Source: Bradyrhizobium stylosanthis (GTDB taxonomy: Bacteria > Pseudomonadota > Alphaproteobacteria > Rhizobiales > Xanthobacteraceae). From it: a DNA stretch of 64,000 nucleotides. This document shows, in pieces, positions 27,688 to 36,203 of the stretch (positions within the stretch are counted from its first letter, which is position 1; each line of letters opens with the position of its first letter). The position numbers were made by a program, and so were the translations under genes. The stretch is from assembly GCF_001641335.1 (NCBI RefSeq), contig NZ_LVEM01000001.1, positions 1,462,580-1,526,579 of the forward strand, given 5' to 3'. Below the pieces are notes generated by a model. That model had not been told where the DNA came from. It did no database searches and was given only the letters and a program-made list of their open reading frames with translations.

Positions 27688-27763
27688 CCCGGATGAGCGA
27701 AGCGACATCCGGGGGATGCTCGTTCGCGCGGTTCCCGGATGTCGCTTCGCTCATCCTGGCTAC
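27684..27763. repeat. REP-like palindromic repeat, family 1 (copy 2)
   Basis: Near-perfect 30-bp arms: GTAGCCCGGATGAGCGAAGC at 27684-27703 and the complementary GCTTCGCTCATCCTGGCTAC at 27744-27763. It matches the arm sequence of 5590-5670. It would form a long hairpin just downstream of the RidA stop and could act as a transcription barrier. Confidence 0.88.
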
Positions 27764-27774
27764 GAAAGCGCGGC

Positions 27775-28158
27775 TCACGGCCGCCGGCACACCAGGTCGA
27801 TCTCGATCAACGCGTCGTACGCGAGCCCGGTGACACCGACGCAAGTGCGGGCCGGCAGACGATCCGCTGGAAAATAGGTGCGGTAGGCCTCGTTCATCGC
27901 GGCGTAATCGTCCTTGAAGCGCGTGAGATAAATCCGGGTCATCACGACATGCTCGAGGCCGAGACCGACGCCGGCGAGAACCACCCTCAAATTCTCCATC
28001 ACCGCCATCGTCTGCGCGACGATGCCGTCGGGCAGCACGCCCGGCGTCTGCGGCGTATCGGGCATCTGACCGGTGACGAAGACGAAGCCGTCGGTTTCGA
28101 CGGCGTGGCTGAAGGGCGCGACCGGCTTCGGTCCGCCGCTGATCATGTGGAATTTCAC
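27775..28158 (-). CDS. RidA family (Rid/YER057c/UK114) protein
   Basis: A 127-aa protein of the Rid family, whose members hydrolyse reactive enamine/imine intermediates or act in amide and pyrimidine catabolism. Conserved features are PFSHAVETDGFVFVTGQMP, the TMAVMENLRVVLAGVG helix, and the C-terminal RTCVGVTGLAYDALIEIDLV with the catalytic Arg. The GTG at 28158 (GTGAAATTCCAC) has AAGGA 8 bp upstream; a start at the internal ATG would remove the first strand. It starts 14 bp after the AraC-acetamidase gene, as the last gene of the amide operon. Confidence 0.9.
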   Translation of the reverse strand: MKFHMISGGPKPVAPFSHAVETDGFVFVTGQMPDTPQTPGVLPDGIVAQTMAVMENLRVVLAGVGLGLEHVVMTRIYLTRFKDDYAAMNEAYRTYFPADRLPARTCVGVTGLAYDALIEIDLVCRRP

Positions 28159-28172
28159 GTGATGTGTCCTTG

Positions 28173-30503
28173 TTAGGTCGCGCCCTCGAACAGGCGCTTG
28201 CTGAGAATGGCGTGCACGCCCCAATTGCCGTCGACGACCTGGGTGACGCCGAAATCGACCGCAGCCGACATCAAGGCGATCGCCTCGTCCTCGCTGAGGC
28301 CCTTGGTGTTCATCAGGAAGCGCCGCATCTTGCGGAACGCATCCTTCATGGCACGGTCGAGCGACGACTTGGCGTAGACCTCGCTCTGCCCCTGCGCGCC
28401 GAACTCGGCGAGGTAGTTGGGATGGCTGAACCCTGTCAGCACCCAGTCGGTCGCGGTCTCGATCAGAGGGTATGAAAGATCGGCGAAGGGCTGTCCGGCG
28501 AGATCGGCCTTCTTGTGCAGGATCACCTCGAAGGTGCCAGTCATCGAGCACTCGATCGCGGTGCCGCTCAGTTCGCCGTCGCCCTGCGCGGCATGAGGAT
28601 CGCCGATCGACAGCAGCGCGCCCGGTACGGAGACCGGGAGATAGACGGCGGCCCCCTTCCCCAACCGCCAATTGTCGAGATTGCCGCCGAAATAGGACGG
28701 CGGCACGGAATCGACGAAATCCACCTCGCGCGGCGCTACCGCGATCACGCCGAAATGCGGCCGCAAGGGAATGCGGATGCCGTCGAGCACGGCGTGGCGG
28801 CGCTTGATCGTACCGGGTGCGACCGGGACGCCGGGATAGTCGTAGGTGGCATGCACCACGCCGGAGGGATCGGTCTGCGGCTCCCAGCGATAGGAATAGA
28901 GCGCGCGGGCATGCGGCGCCTCGGGATCGTCGAAGATCTCGTAGATGGTGACAGCTTCGCGCGGCTTGAGACCGCCGAGAAACTCGTTGTAGTGATAGCC
29001 CCACCACGCCGCCACCGATGAGCCGAACACGCGCCCGGCATGGTGCGGGCTGCGGCTCGCCCGCGGTACGATGTCGAGGATGCGCACCTCCAGGACATCA
29101 CCGGGCTGGGCGTCCTTCACGGCGACGGGCCCGGTGCAGATGTGCACGCCAAACCCCTCGCCGGCACCGCGGCCGAACACGCTGGCATCCATGGGCCCCG
29201 CGCCGCGGCGGTCGACATTCTTCTTGCTCCGCGTCCAGCCGAACACGCTCTCGGCGGCAGCATCACCGGCGATCATCAGCTCGGGGTCGTCGGAGGCGTG
29301 CTGTGTCAGCGTTTCGATGGTGATCGTATCGCCCGACGCGATCTCGATCTGCGGCGGCAGCGAGCGGCTGAAATACCCCCAATGAACGCGGCTGGCTTCG
29401 ACCGGGAGGTGGTGATGCCTGCGCTCCGCGGTCGTCCGCTCCTCTGCGCCGGCCCGGGCGACGTTGCTGCGTGCCTCGACGCCCTGATGCGCACGGAGCT
29501 GTGCCAGCGCCTCCTGGGGCCAGCCGCGCTGGCCGGCAGTGCCGTGCTGCGAGGTTGCCCGCTCCGCCTCCTGCTGGCGAAACTCGCGCGGCGGCAGGCC
29601 GAAGCGATGACGGAAGGCGCGGCTGAAATGTGCGGAATCGCCAAAGCCATAGGCGTAGGCGATCTCCGAGATCGAGCGATGCGCCTCGGTCGGACTGGAC
29701 AGATCCGCCCAGGCGCGCTGGAGCCTGCGCTCACGGACGTAGTGAGTGAAATTGTCGCCGACGGTCTCGAACAGCTTTTGCAAGTAGCGTTCGGAGATGC
29801 CCTCGGCCTGCGCGACACGCCCCGGCACCAGGTCGGGATCGTCGAGCCGGCGCTCGATGGTCTGACAGATCCGATGCAGCAGCGCGGCCTGCGTCGCGCT
29901 CGACCCGGCATCGGACGCCGAGGCTGCCAGCTGATGTGCGAACGTCAGGAGCAGGTCGACCAGCGATTGCGCGAGCGAATTCCATTCGGCATCGCTCAAG
30001 CTGTCGAGTGTGCGTGCCGTCGCGTCCATGAGACGCGCGAACACCTCGGCGAAGCCGCTTGGCGGCACGACGCGGGGCTCGCCAAGCCGCGGCTTGCCCG
30101 ACAGGCGTCCGTGCAGCGCCTCCGAGGTCACCGACAGCACGATGGCGCGCATGTCGCGCTGGAACACGATGCTCCAGTCGCCGCCGCGCGGCAGCAGCAC
30201 GAGATGGCCGACGGGAACGATGCGGTGACCGCCGGCGCTCTTGAGGACCATGCCGTCCTCGACGGGCATCAGCGCGATCGGAAGGTCTTCATGGGCTTGC
30301 GAGAGAGGTGCGACGCTCTGCGCGCCCGCGGCCATGCGCGTCAGCGCAATGCCTGGGGCATGGCGATGCGAGGCGGTTGCGTGCCCGTCGAAGAAGGAAT
30401 GGCCGCCTGCCGGCTGCAGGCCGACCGCCGCCAGCACGTCCCGCCAGGCTTCGGGGCGGTCGTCTTGTGCGTAGGACTCGCTCGTGAACGGCCGGAAGCT
30501 CAT
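28173..30503 (-). CDS. AraC-type transcription regulator fused to an acetamidase/formamidase domain
   Basis: A 776-aa continuous frame. Residues 1 to about 230 form an AraC-type sensory region. The double HTH covers about 235-330, with RVAQAEGISERYLQKLFETV and SISEIAYAYGFGDSAHFSRA. After a linker of about 60 residues, a full FmdA/AmdA domain runs to the C-terminus (VHWGYFSRSLPPQIEIASGD, GEGFGVHICTGPVAV, GDPHAAQGDGELSGTAIE, DFGVTQVVDGNWGVHA). The region equivalent to the Cys-rich PSCSACHAGRC of the neighbouring enzyme reads SRSPHHAGRV, so three Cys are missing. The start at 30503 (MSFRPFTSES) is chosen; an in-frame start at 30602 would add 33 residues. The gene lies between the free acetamidase and RidA genes in the amide operon. 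The fused domain could be an enzyme or a ligand sensor. Confidence 0.88.
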   Translation of the reverse strand: MSFRPFTSESYAQDDRPEAWRDVLAAVGLQPAGGHSFFDGHATASHRHAPGIALTRMAAGAQSVAPLSQAHEDLPIALMPVEDGMVLKSAGGHRIVPVGHLVLLPRGGDWSIVFQRDMRAIVLSVTSEALHGRLSGKPRLGEPRVVPPSGFAEVFARLMDATARTLDSLSDAEWNSLAQSLVDLLLTFAHQLAASASDAGSSATQAALLHRICQTIERRLDDPDLVPGRVAQAEGISERYLQKLFETVGDNFTHYVRERRLQRAWADLSSPTEAHRSISEIAYAYGFGDSAHFSRAFRHRFGLPPREFRQQEAERATSQHGTAGQRGWPQEALAQLRAHQGVEARSNVARAGAEERTTAERRHHHLPVEASRVHWGYFSRSLPPQIEIASGDTITIETLTQHASDDPELMIAGDAAAESVFGWTRSKKNVDRRGAGPMDASVFGRGAGEGFGVHICTGPVAVKDAQPGDVLEVRILDIVPRASRSPHHAGRVFGSSVAAWWGYHYNEFLGGLKPREAVTIYEIFDDPEAPHARALYSYRWEPQTDPSGVVHATYDYPGVPVAPGTIKRRHAVLDGIRIPLRPHFGVIAVAPREVDFVDSVPPSYFGGNLDNWRLGKGAAVYLPVSVPGALLSIGDPHAAQGDGELSGTAIECSMTGTFEVILHKKADLAGQPFADLSYPLIETATDWVLTGFSHPNYLAEFGAQGQSEVYAKSSLDRAMKDAFRKMRRFLMNTKGLSEDEAIALMSAAVDFGVTQVVDGNWGVHAILSKRLFEGAT

Positions 30504-30637
30504 CGGATCGACCCAGATTGCAGTCGATCGAAGCAACCTCTGTGCCAGACGAACGCGGTCATCCGTTGCTGCGACGGGCCGCAAATGGTCTCCGCTTGTC
30601 ACCGGCTCATCCCGAAAACAGACCGCGTCTCAAGGCA

Positions 30638-31879
30638 TTAGTCGCACCGGAAGATGTTCTTGCGGATCGTGCCGTGGACCCCCCAATTGGCATCGACCAC
30701 CTGGGTGACGCCGAAATCGGCGCCGACCGACATCAGCGAGATCGCCTCGTCCTCGCTGAGGCGATGCACGGTCATCAGGAACCGGCGGAGTTTTCTGAAG
30801 GCATCGCGCATCGCACGGTCGAGGCTGCTGTGATTGGCAATCTCGGTTTGCGCGTCGATGCCGAGGGCTGCGAGATAGTTCGGATAGGTGAAGCCGTAAA
30901 ATGACCAGGCGTGGTCGGTCTCCAGCATGGGATGATCGAGGCCTTCCAGATGGGTGCCCGCAAGGTCGGCCTTCTTGTGCAGGATGAATTCGAAATCGCC
31001 AGTCAGCGAGGTCTCGATCGCGGTGCCGCCGAGCTCGCTGTCGCCTTGGGCGGCATGGGGATCGCCGACCGAGAAATAGGCGCCGGGCACGGCAACCGGA
31101 TAGAACATCCGCGCGCCCTTGCCGATCCGCCAGTCGTCGATATTGCCGCCGGTGTAGCTCGGGGGGATCGAGCTGACGAAGTCAGCTTCCGAAGGCGCGA
31201 GACCCATGGTGCCGAAGTGCAATCTTGCATGCACTTTCACGCTGGAAAGAATGTTCTCGCGCTTCCTGATGGTGGCGTGATCGACGCGAACACCGGGATA
31301 GTCGATGGTCGGATGCACGATGCCGTCGGGGTCGGTCTGCGGAGTCCAGACGTAATTGTAGACGGCCTTCGCATAGGGCTCGCCCGAGGTGTCGAGTTCG
31401 AAGATGGTGACGACTTCGCGCGGCTTCGGCTCCTCGATCAGGTCGTGGTAGTGAAAGCCCCAATTGGCGGCGACATTGGAGCCGAAGCAGCGACCGGCGT
31501 GACAGGCACTGCAGCTCGGCCGCGGCCTGACATCGAGGATGCGCACTTCCAGGATGTCACCGGGCTCGGCACCTTCGATCGCCACCGGGCCGGTGAGCAG
31601 ATGCACGCCAATGCCCTCGCCCGCGCCGCGGATGAACGGGCCCTCTGTCGGCCCCGAACCGCGCCGCGCCACCGCCTTGTGCTCGCGCGTCCACCGGAAC
31701 ACGCTCTCGGCGCCGGGATCGCCCTGGATCATGCGCTCGTAATCATCGTTGGCGTGATGGGTCAGCGTCTCGATCGTTGCGCGATCTCCCGAGCGCAGCG
31801 TCAGCGCCGGGGTGACTGTCTTGGAGAAATATCCCCAGTGAACGGTCTTCGGCGAAACCGGCAGGGTGACATGCTTCAT
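30638..31879 (-). CDS. Acetamidase/formamidase family amidohydrolase (FmdA/AmdA)
   Basis: A 413-aa enzyme predicted to hydrolyse short aliphatic amides (formamide, acetamide or similar) to ammonia and the acid. Family segments are VHWGYFSKTVTPALTLRSGD, RGAGEGIGVHLLTGPVAI, PGDILEVRILDV, GDPHAAQGDSELGGTAIE and FGVTQVVDANWGVHG. It carries a Cys-rich stretch, PSCSACHAGRCFGS (C123, C126, C131). It is cytoplasmic, with no signal peptide. It starts 49 bp after the transporter gene and is followed by a fused paralogue. The exact substrate cannot be read from sequence. Confidence 0.93.
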   Translation of the reverse strand: MKHVTLPVSPKTVHWGYFSKTVTPALTLRSGDRATIETLTHHANDDYERMIQGDPGAESVFRWTREHKAVARRGSGPTEGPFIRGAGEGIGVHLLTGPVAIEGAEPGDILEVRILDVRPRPSCSACHAGRCFGSNVAANWGFHYHDLIEEPKPREVVTIFELDTSGEPYAKAVYNYVWTPQTDPDGIVHPTIDYPGVRVDHATIRKRENILSSVKVHARLHFGTMGLAPSEADFVSSIPPSYTGGNIDDWRIGKGARMFYPVAVPGAYFSVGDPHAAQGDSELGGTAIETSLTGDFEFILHKKADLAGTHLEGLDHPMLETDHAWSFYGFTYPNYLAALGIDAQTEIANHSSLDRAMRDAFRKLRRFLMTVHRLSEDEAISLMSVGADFGVTQVVDANWGVHGTIRKNIFRCD

Positions 31880-31928
31880 GAGGTGGCCTCTTCGGAGAAC
31901 GCGGTCGTGAATCTTGCGGGGGCAGCGC

Positions 31929-33551
31929 TCATCGCACCGCCTCCGGAGTCTTGTCGGCTTCCATCACGCTGAGGAAACGCGCCGTCAGCGCATTGCGCGG
32001 GTTGGAGAGCACCTCGTGCGCCGGCCCCTCCTCGATGATCGCCCCGCCGCTCAGGAAAGCGACGCGGTCGGCGACCTCGTCGGCGAAGCGGATCTGGTGC
32101 GTCGAGATGATCATGGTGAGGCCGTCGTCGATGGCCAGACGCCGGATCACCTCCAGCACCTCGTTGACGAGTTCGGGATCGAGCGCCGAGGTCGGCTCAT
32201 CCAGCAGCAGCACGCTCGGATTGGGCGCTAGCGCGCGGGCGATGGCGACGCGCTGCTGCTGCCCTCCGGAGAGATGCCGCGGCAGCGCATCGGCGCGATG
32301 CGCGAGGCCGACGCGGTCGAGCAGCTCGCTCGCGCGGCGATCGGCGTCGATGCGGGTCATGCCGTGGACCCAGCGCAACGGCCCTGCGATGTTCTCCTTG
32401 GCCGACAGATGGGCGAACAAGTTGAATTGCTGGAACACCATGCCGACGCCGACGCTCGCCCGCTCGTTGGCGATGGCGCGCGGCGATAGCGGTTTGCCGT
32501 CCTCGGAAAAGCCGAGGCGGCGGCCGCCGACGCGCACGGTCCCGGCGTCCCAGTTTTCGAGATGGTTGATGCAGCGGAGCAGCGTGCTCTTGCCGGAGCC
32601 GCTCGGACCGAGCAGCGCCACCACCTCGCCGACACGAACCGTGAGGTCGAGACCGTCGAGGACCTTCTGCGGACCATAGCTCTTGGTGAGAGCTTTGGCC
32701 TCGACCGCGACATTGTTGCGCGCGATCGTCGCGGTGCGGCGGGCGCGTTCCTCGCGGGTCAGGGCCAGCGGCGGCGTATCCGTGAGCTCTGCTTGCGCCG
32801 GCTCGGGATCGAGAGCGGTCGCATCGGTATGTTCCGGCTTGGTGACGAGCTCGACGCGGCGCCAGCGCAGATAGTCGGCCAGCTTCCGCTCCCGCCCTTT
32901 CGCGCGGTCGAGATCGAGCAGCCATTCCGCGAACAGCTGGATGCCGCTGATGGTCGCGGTCAGCACGAGATAGAGCAGGCCCGAAGCGAAGAAGATCGAG
33001 AAGAAGTCGAAGGTGGAGGACGCCAGCTGGGTGGAGCGCAAGGTCAGCTCCTGGACCGCGACGACCGAGGCGAGCGAGGAATTTTTCAGCGCACTCACCG
33101 CCTCGTTGCCGAAGGCCGGGATCATGGTGCGGATGGCCTGCGGCGCGATGACCCTGCGCATCAGCACGGACGGCGTCATGCCGAGCGCCTGCCCCGCGGT
33201 CACCTGCCCGCGGTCGACGCCGAGCACGCCGGCCCGCAGCATCTCCGCGATGAACGGCGCCTCGTTGCAGGCGAGTGCGAGACCGGCGGCGAGCACCGCC
33301 GGCAGCTTGATGCCGATATGCGGCAGCGCGTCGTAGGCGAACACCATCTGCAGGATCAGCGGCGTACCGCGGAAGATCACGGTGTAGGCCCTGGCGATCG
33401 CAGCCAGGGGCCAGAAGCGCGAGAGCTGCATGCCGGCGAGGATCAGTCCGAGGATCAATCCGCCGCCGAGCCCAAGGGCAGTCACCTCGAGGGTGAGCTC
33501 GATGCCCTCGAGCAGATACGGCATGCTCAGATAGTGGAGGAACAGCGACAT
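31929..33551 (-). CDS. Amino-acid/amide ABC transporter permease-ATPase fusion protein
   Basis: A 540-aa single chain. Residues 1 to about 225 are a HisM/GlnP-type permease, with EGIELTLEVTALGL and the EAA-type loop GQALGMTPSVLMRRVIAPQA. Residues about 285-540 are an ABC ATPase: Walker [10 protein letters not shown] near 318, signature [15 protein letters not shown], Walker [14 protein letters not shown] linker rich in charged residues joins them. Polar-amino-acid-family importers usually have two separate proteins; the fusion would dimerise to give two permeases and two ATPases. It overlaps the binding-protein stop (TGATG) and is followed by the acetamidase gene, so the cargo is probably an amide or amino-acid-like compound. 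Confidence 0.94.
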   Translation of the reverse strand: MSLFLHYLSMPYLLEGIELTLEVTALGLGGGLILGLILAGMQLSRFWPLAAIARAYTVIFRGTPLILQMVFAYDALPHIGIKLPAVLAAGLALACNEAPFIAEMLRAGVLGVDRGQVTAGQALGMTPSVLMRRVIAPQAIRTMIPAFGNEAVSALKNSSLASVVAVQELTLRSTQLASSTFDFFSIFFASGLLYLVLTATISGIQLFAEWLLDLDRAKGRERKLADYLRWRRVELVTKPEHTDATALDPEPAQAELTDTPPLALTREERARRTATIARNNVAVEAKALTKSYGPQKVLDGLDLTVRVGEVVALLGPSGSGKSTLLRCINHLENWDAGTVRVGGRRLGFSEDGKPLSPRAIANERASVGVGMVFQQFNLFAHLSAKENIAGPLRWVHGMTRIDADRRASELLDRVGLAHRADALPRHLSGGQQQRVAIARALAPNPSVLLLDEPTSALDPELVNEVLEVIRRLAIDDGLTMIISTHQIRFADEVADRVAFLSGGAIIEEGPAHEVLSNPRNALTARFLSVMEADKTPEAVR

Positions 33552-34471
33552 CAGTCGGCCGTCAGAATGTCCGGCTCCTTGAAATTGTTCACATCGAGCC
33601 CATGCTTCTTCAGGAGCTCCATGTGCGTGCCGGCCTTCTGCACCTCGATCAGCGCAGCGAGCACGGCGTCACGGAATTTCGGCTTGTCCCTGGGAACGGC
33701 GATGCCGACCGAATACGGGATGGTCACCGCGATCGCCTTCTCCAGCTTGTCCGGATAGGCCTTCACGGCGCTGTCGACGGTGTTGACGTCGTTGATGTAG
33801 GTGTCGGCGCGGCCGGCGAGGATCGCCTGGATGCAGTTGGCATTGTTGTCGTAGAGCTGGATGGTCGGCTCAGCCTTGCCTGCCTTCTTGCACTCGGGGA
33901 TCAGCGCCTGGATCAGCGGCACCTCGACATAGCCGGTGTTCTCGGCGGCTGCCGTGCCGCACATCGACATGTTGATGCCGTTGATGCCCTTTGGATTGCC
34001 CTTGGCGACCAGCACGCCGTCGAACACCTTCGAATAGGTGATGAAGTCGGCCGCCTTCGCCCGCTCCTTGGTGGCGTAGATGTCGGAAATCACGATGTCG
34101 GCCTGACCGGCCGCGAGCGTGGTCAGGAGCGCTGCGAACGTCACCGGCTTGTAGGTCAGCTTGAAGCCGAGGCATTCGCCGATGGCCTCGCCGAGATCGA
34201 TGTCGAAGCCGATATACTTGCTGGGATCCTTGGGATCGATGGTCTCATAACCCGGGGTGTGCGGGTTGATGGCATTGACGAGCGTCTTGCCCTTCCAGTC
34301 CGGGTACTTTTCCTGGAGCGCCGTGCAGGCGGCGGGCGCCGCGGCCTGGGCGCTCAGCGGTGCGGCGACGACGAGCCCGAGAGCGATGGCCGCGCCTGTT
34401 GCAGCCTTGCGCCATGGCTTCGATGCGCGAGCCGTTCCCCGCCGCGCCTGGGGCAATTCCGGTCTGTCCAT
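33551..34471 (-). CDS. Periplasmic solute-binding protein (family 3) of the amide operon
   Basis: A 306-aa exported binding protein of the polar-amino-acid type. A charged N-terminus is followed by the signal hydrophobic core (ATGAAIALGLVVAAPLSAQA). The family-3 signature is YIGFDIDLGEAIGECLGFKL, and the hinge regions ADIVISDIYATKERAKAADF and YINDVNTVDSAVKAYP are present. Cys residues at about 48, 93, 170, 192 and 208 could form disulfides. It is the first gene of a five-gene minus-strand operon. The ligand is unknown; context suggests an amide. Confidence 0.93.
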   Translation of the reverse strand: MDRPELPQARRGTARASKPWRKAATGAAIALGLVVAAPLSAQAAAPAACTALQEKYPDWKGKTLVNAINPHTPGYETIDPKDPSKYIGFDIDLGEAIGECLGFKLTYKPVTFAALLTTLAAGQADIVISDIYATKERAKAADFITYSKVFDGVLVAKGNPKGINGINMSMCGTAAAENTGYVEVPLIQALIPECKKAGKAEPTIQLYDNNANCIQAILAGRADTYINDVNTVDSAVKAYPDKLEKAIAVTIPYSVGIAVPRDKPKFRDAVLAALIEVQKAGTHMELLKKHGLDVNNFKEPDILTAD

Positions 34472-34913
34472 GTGCTGCTCCTTCGAATTGGCCTGGCCGT
34501 GTGGCTGGACTCGGCCGTGCTGCTGAACTCGAAGGTCAGCCTAGGTGCAGAGCGCACGTGAAAGCTTGTCCGCGGGCGTACAAAAAATTGGATGGAGGCG
34601 GCCCGCGATTTGGGCACACGACTGCACAAAAACTGTTCGCTCCTCCGGAAGCGCCGCTGGCGCGGGATTCCGAATTCGGGAGAACCAAATCATTGGGATG
34701 CTGTAGCGATCAGTACGGCCTCGAAACCACCTGATGAGGCGGTTTCACGGGGATATGACGCCTGCTGACGGAGATGCTGCACTGGGTGAGCAGAACTGCG
34801 GCGACTCCCACAGCATTCCACAGCATGTCCGCAGCATATCCACAGCCCGACTATGCCGGATTCGTCAGGCCGCACGAGCCACTTGCTGCGCACAAACCCA
34901 CAGGACAGCCATG
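34472..34913. other. Gene-less region upstream of the amide operon
   Basis: About 440 bp with no supported gene. It must contain the promoter of the binding-protein operon (minus strand). A stretch with repeated CCACAGCAT/TCCACAGC words (34805-34855) includes one DnaA-box-like ATATCCACAG, but a single box does not suggest an origin. Confidence 0.5.
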
Positions 34914-35177
34914 TCAGCCGCCGGCCTGGTCGAACACGCTGCGGCAAGCCTCGCTCAAGCTTGAGCGGTTACGGCGCAAACAGGCCGTGATGGCGCGGAC
35001 ATTGGGGATCTCGCCGGCGCAGAGCCGGTAGACGTCGGGGGTGCAGGCGCGGCGCTGCTCGGGCGTGCCCTGCTGCGCCTGAGCGGCTGAGGCGAACAAC
35101 GTCAGGAACAACCCGATCGTGGAGGCGCGGCGTGCCCGGCTCTTCACACCCGCAAACCGCAGGAACCTTGCCTTCAT
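34914..35177 (-). CDS. Small secreted Cys-rich protein, 87 aa
   Basis: Starts MKARFLRFAGVKSRARRAST with GGGAG 7 bp upstream of the ATG at 35177. A signal peptide follows (TIGLFLTLFASAAQAQ, cleavage after AQA). The mature part of about 50 aa has four Cys in the pattern ACTPDVYRLC...ITACLRRN...LSEACRSVF, which resembles the cysteine-rich repeat seen in many small bradyrhizobial periplasmic proteins. Two disulfides are likely. Function unknown. Confidence 0.75.
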   Translation of the reverse strand: MKARFLRFAGVKSRARRASTIGLFLTLFASAAQAQQGTPEQRRACTPDVYRLCAGEIPNVRAITACLRRNRSSLSEACRSVFDQAGG

Positions 35178-35430
35178 GACAAACTCTCCCGTTCTGCCCG
35201 CCCCGGCTCGCATGGGCCGTTGCGCGAGGGGTAGGAGAAATAAATCGCGGGGGATGTGATCTCTTTCACACTCGCGCTGCCCGGGAGGACCGTAGGGTTC
35301 CCGCGGGGATTTTTAGAAATCGCTAACCAATCGAGACCTGATCGCCGGATCGTTAAAATGCGAACGATCGGCTCAATCGGGTAACAAACCGGCTTTGCGA
35401 CAGTGCGCCATCCGCGTTCCGGAGGGTGTG

Positions 35431-35625
35431 ATGAGCGAAGCCGAATTCAACTTGATGCTGGATGCCGTCCGCGACGCCATGATCAACGAAGATTTCGCGC
35501 CCGTGCCGGAGGAGGATTTCGTGCCCCGCTCCTGGTCGTATGCCGCAACGCCCAAAGCCGCCAACGACAACGAGGGCGCCTGGCCGCTCCTGCCGTTTCC
35601 GGACGGCTGGTACGCCGCCTGCTGA
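35431..35625 (+). CDS. 64-aa hypothetical acidic protein
   Basis: ATG at 35431 with GGAGG 5 bp upstream. The protein begins MSEAEFNLMLDAVRDAMINE and ends PLLPFPDGWYAAC. It is acidic, has no signal peptide, and has the NDNEGAWP and YAA motifs common in small rhizobial proteins. A rho-independent terminator lies 26 bp after its stop, which supports expression as a single unit. Confidence 0.65.
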   Translation: MSEAEFNLMLDAVRDAMINEDFAPVPEEDFVPRSWSYAATPKAANDNEGAWPLLPFPDGWYAAC

Positions 35626-35651
35626 GACCGGCCCCTTGCGGCGAGCCGATG

Positions 35652-35673
35652 CGCCCGCCTTTGCGGGCGTTTT
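35652..35673 (+). terminator. Rho-independent terminator
   Basis: Stem CGCCCGC / GCGGGCG with loop CTTT, followed by TTTT, after the 64-aa gene. It is the clearest intrinsic terminator noticed in the window. Confidence 0.8.
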
Positions 35674-35709
35674 GCCGTCAGCCCCGCGCCTGCCCCGGCG
35701 CAGTCCCGA

Positions 35710-35856
35710 TCAGGTCTTGACGCGCTCCTCGCCATTCGGCGGCACCCGGTCGGGTGCGGCGGACGGGAAGATGCTGTCATAGATCGCGCGCGCCTCGGCG
35801 ATGAGGCGAGCCCGCTCCAGCTCGGATTTCGGAACAAATCGGACGATTTCGCCCAC
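35710..35856 (-). CDS. 48-aa hypothetical protein (GEIVRFVPKSE type)
   Basis: GTG start at 35856 with GGAG 5 bp upstream. It encodes MGEIVRFVPKSELERARLIA followed by EARAIYDSIFPSAAPD. I recall this motif from many small conserved bradyrhizobial proteins. An upstream ATG at 35889 would add 11 residues but has a poorer ribosome site. No signal peptide. Function unknown. Confidence 0.65.
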   Translation of the reverse strand: MGEIVRFVPKSELERARLIAEARAIYDSIFPSAAPDRVPPNGEERVKT

Positions 35857-36035
35857 GTGCTCTCCAGCGCTCGGTTGACGACGATGCATCACTTCGCAGA
35901 TGCGAAGTCTATGCCATCGGGTCTGAATCGCTGGTTTCCGCCAAGCCCCGGGCAAACCCGGTGGAAACGGCGCGGCAGGCCGTTTCACCGCCCCTGCGGC
36001 AGGGCAATTTGTACCGGAAGATCAAAAGGTTGCGA

Positions 36036-36109
36036 TGGAGGCCACGTCGGGACTCGAACCCGAGTAAACGGTTTTGCAGACCGGCGCGTAACCACTCCGC
36101 CACGTGGCC
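36036..36109 (-). tRNA. tRNA-Cys (GCA)
   Basis: On the minus strand the acceptor stem GGCCACG / CGTGGCC is followed by discriminator T and encoded CCA. The anticodon loop is TCTGCAAAA (anticodon GCA) and the T-loop is GGTTCGAGTCC. Length is 74 nt. Confidence 0.97.
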
Positions 36110-36203
36110 CCGTAAGGGCGGACCAATATAGGGGATCAATGGCTTAAGCAACCGCCTTCGTCCGACTTCGGGGGCGATAGCTGCTTTCCGATGTGGACCA
36201 AAG

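Larger units (their letters stand above)
26639..27774. other. 1.1-kb gene-less repeat mosaic
   Basis: No supported gene between the PspA-fusion and RidA genes. In order it holds a GC-rich segment with CAGAGCCGGGACCC and GGGCCCCGGCTCTG inverted blocks (about 26820-26925), a family-2 palindrome (26950-27035), copy B of the 540-bp repeat (27150-27687) and a family-1 palindrome (27684-27763). Open frames here have repeat-derived, Arg/Pro-rich translations and are rejected as genes. Confidence 0.75.

Noticed and set aside
28173..30602. A frameshift or sequencing error joining araC and amidase genes
   Set aside because: The reading frame is continuous, with a linker of sensible composition and no obvious internal start with a good ribosome site; fusion is the simpler reading, though still to be confirmed.
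34805..34860. TCCACAG-rich stretch suggesting DnaA boxes or an origin
   Set aside because: Only one near-match to a DnaA box and no origin-linked genes.
35909..36151. Minus-strand frame with HVAEWLRAGLQNRLLGFESR
   Set aside because: Translation through tRNA-Cys; a classic false gene.
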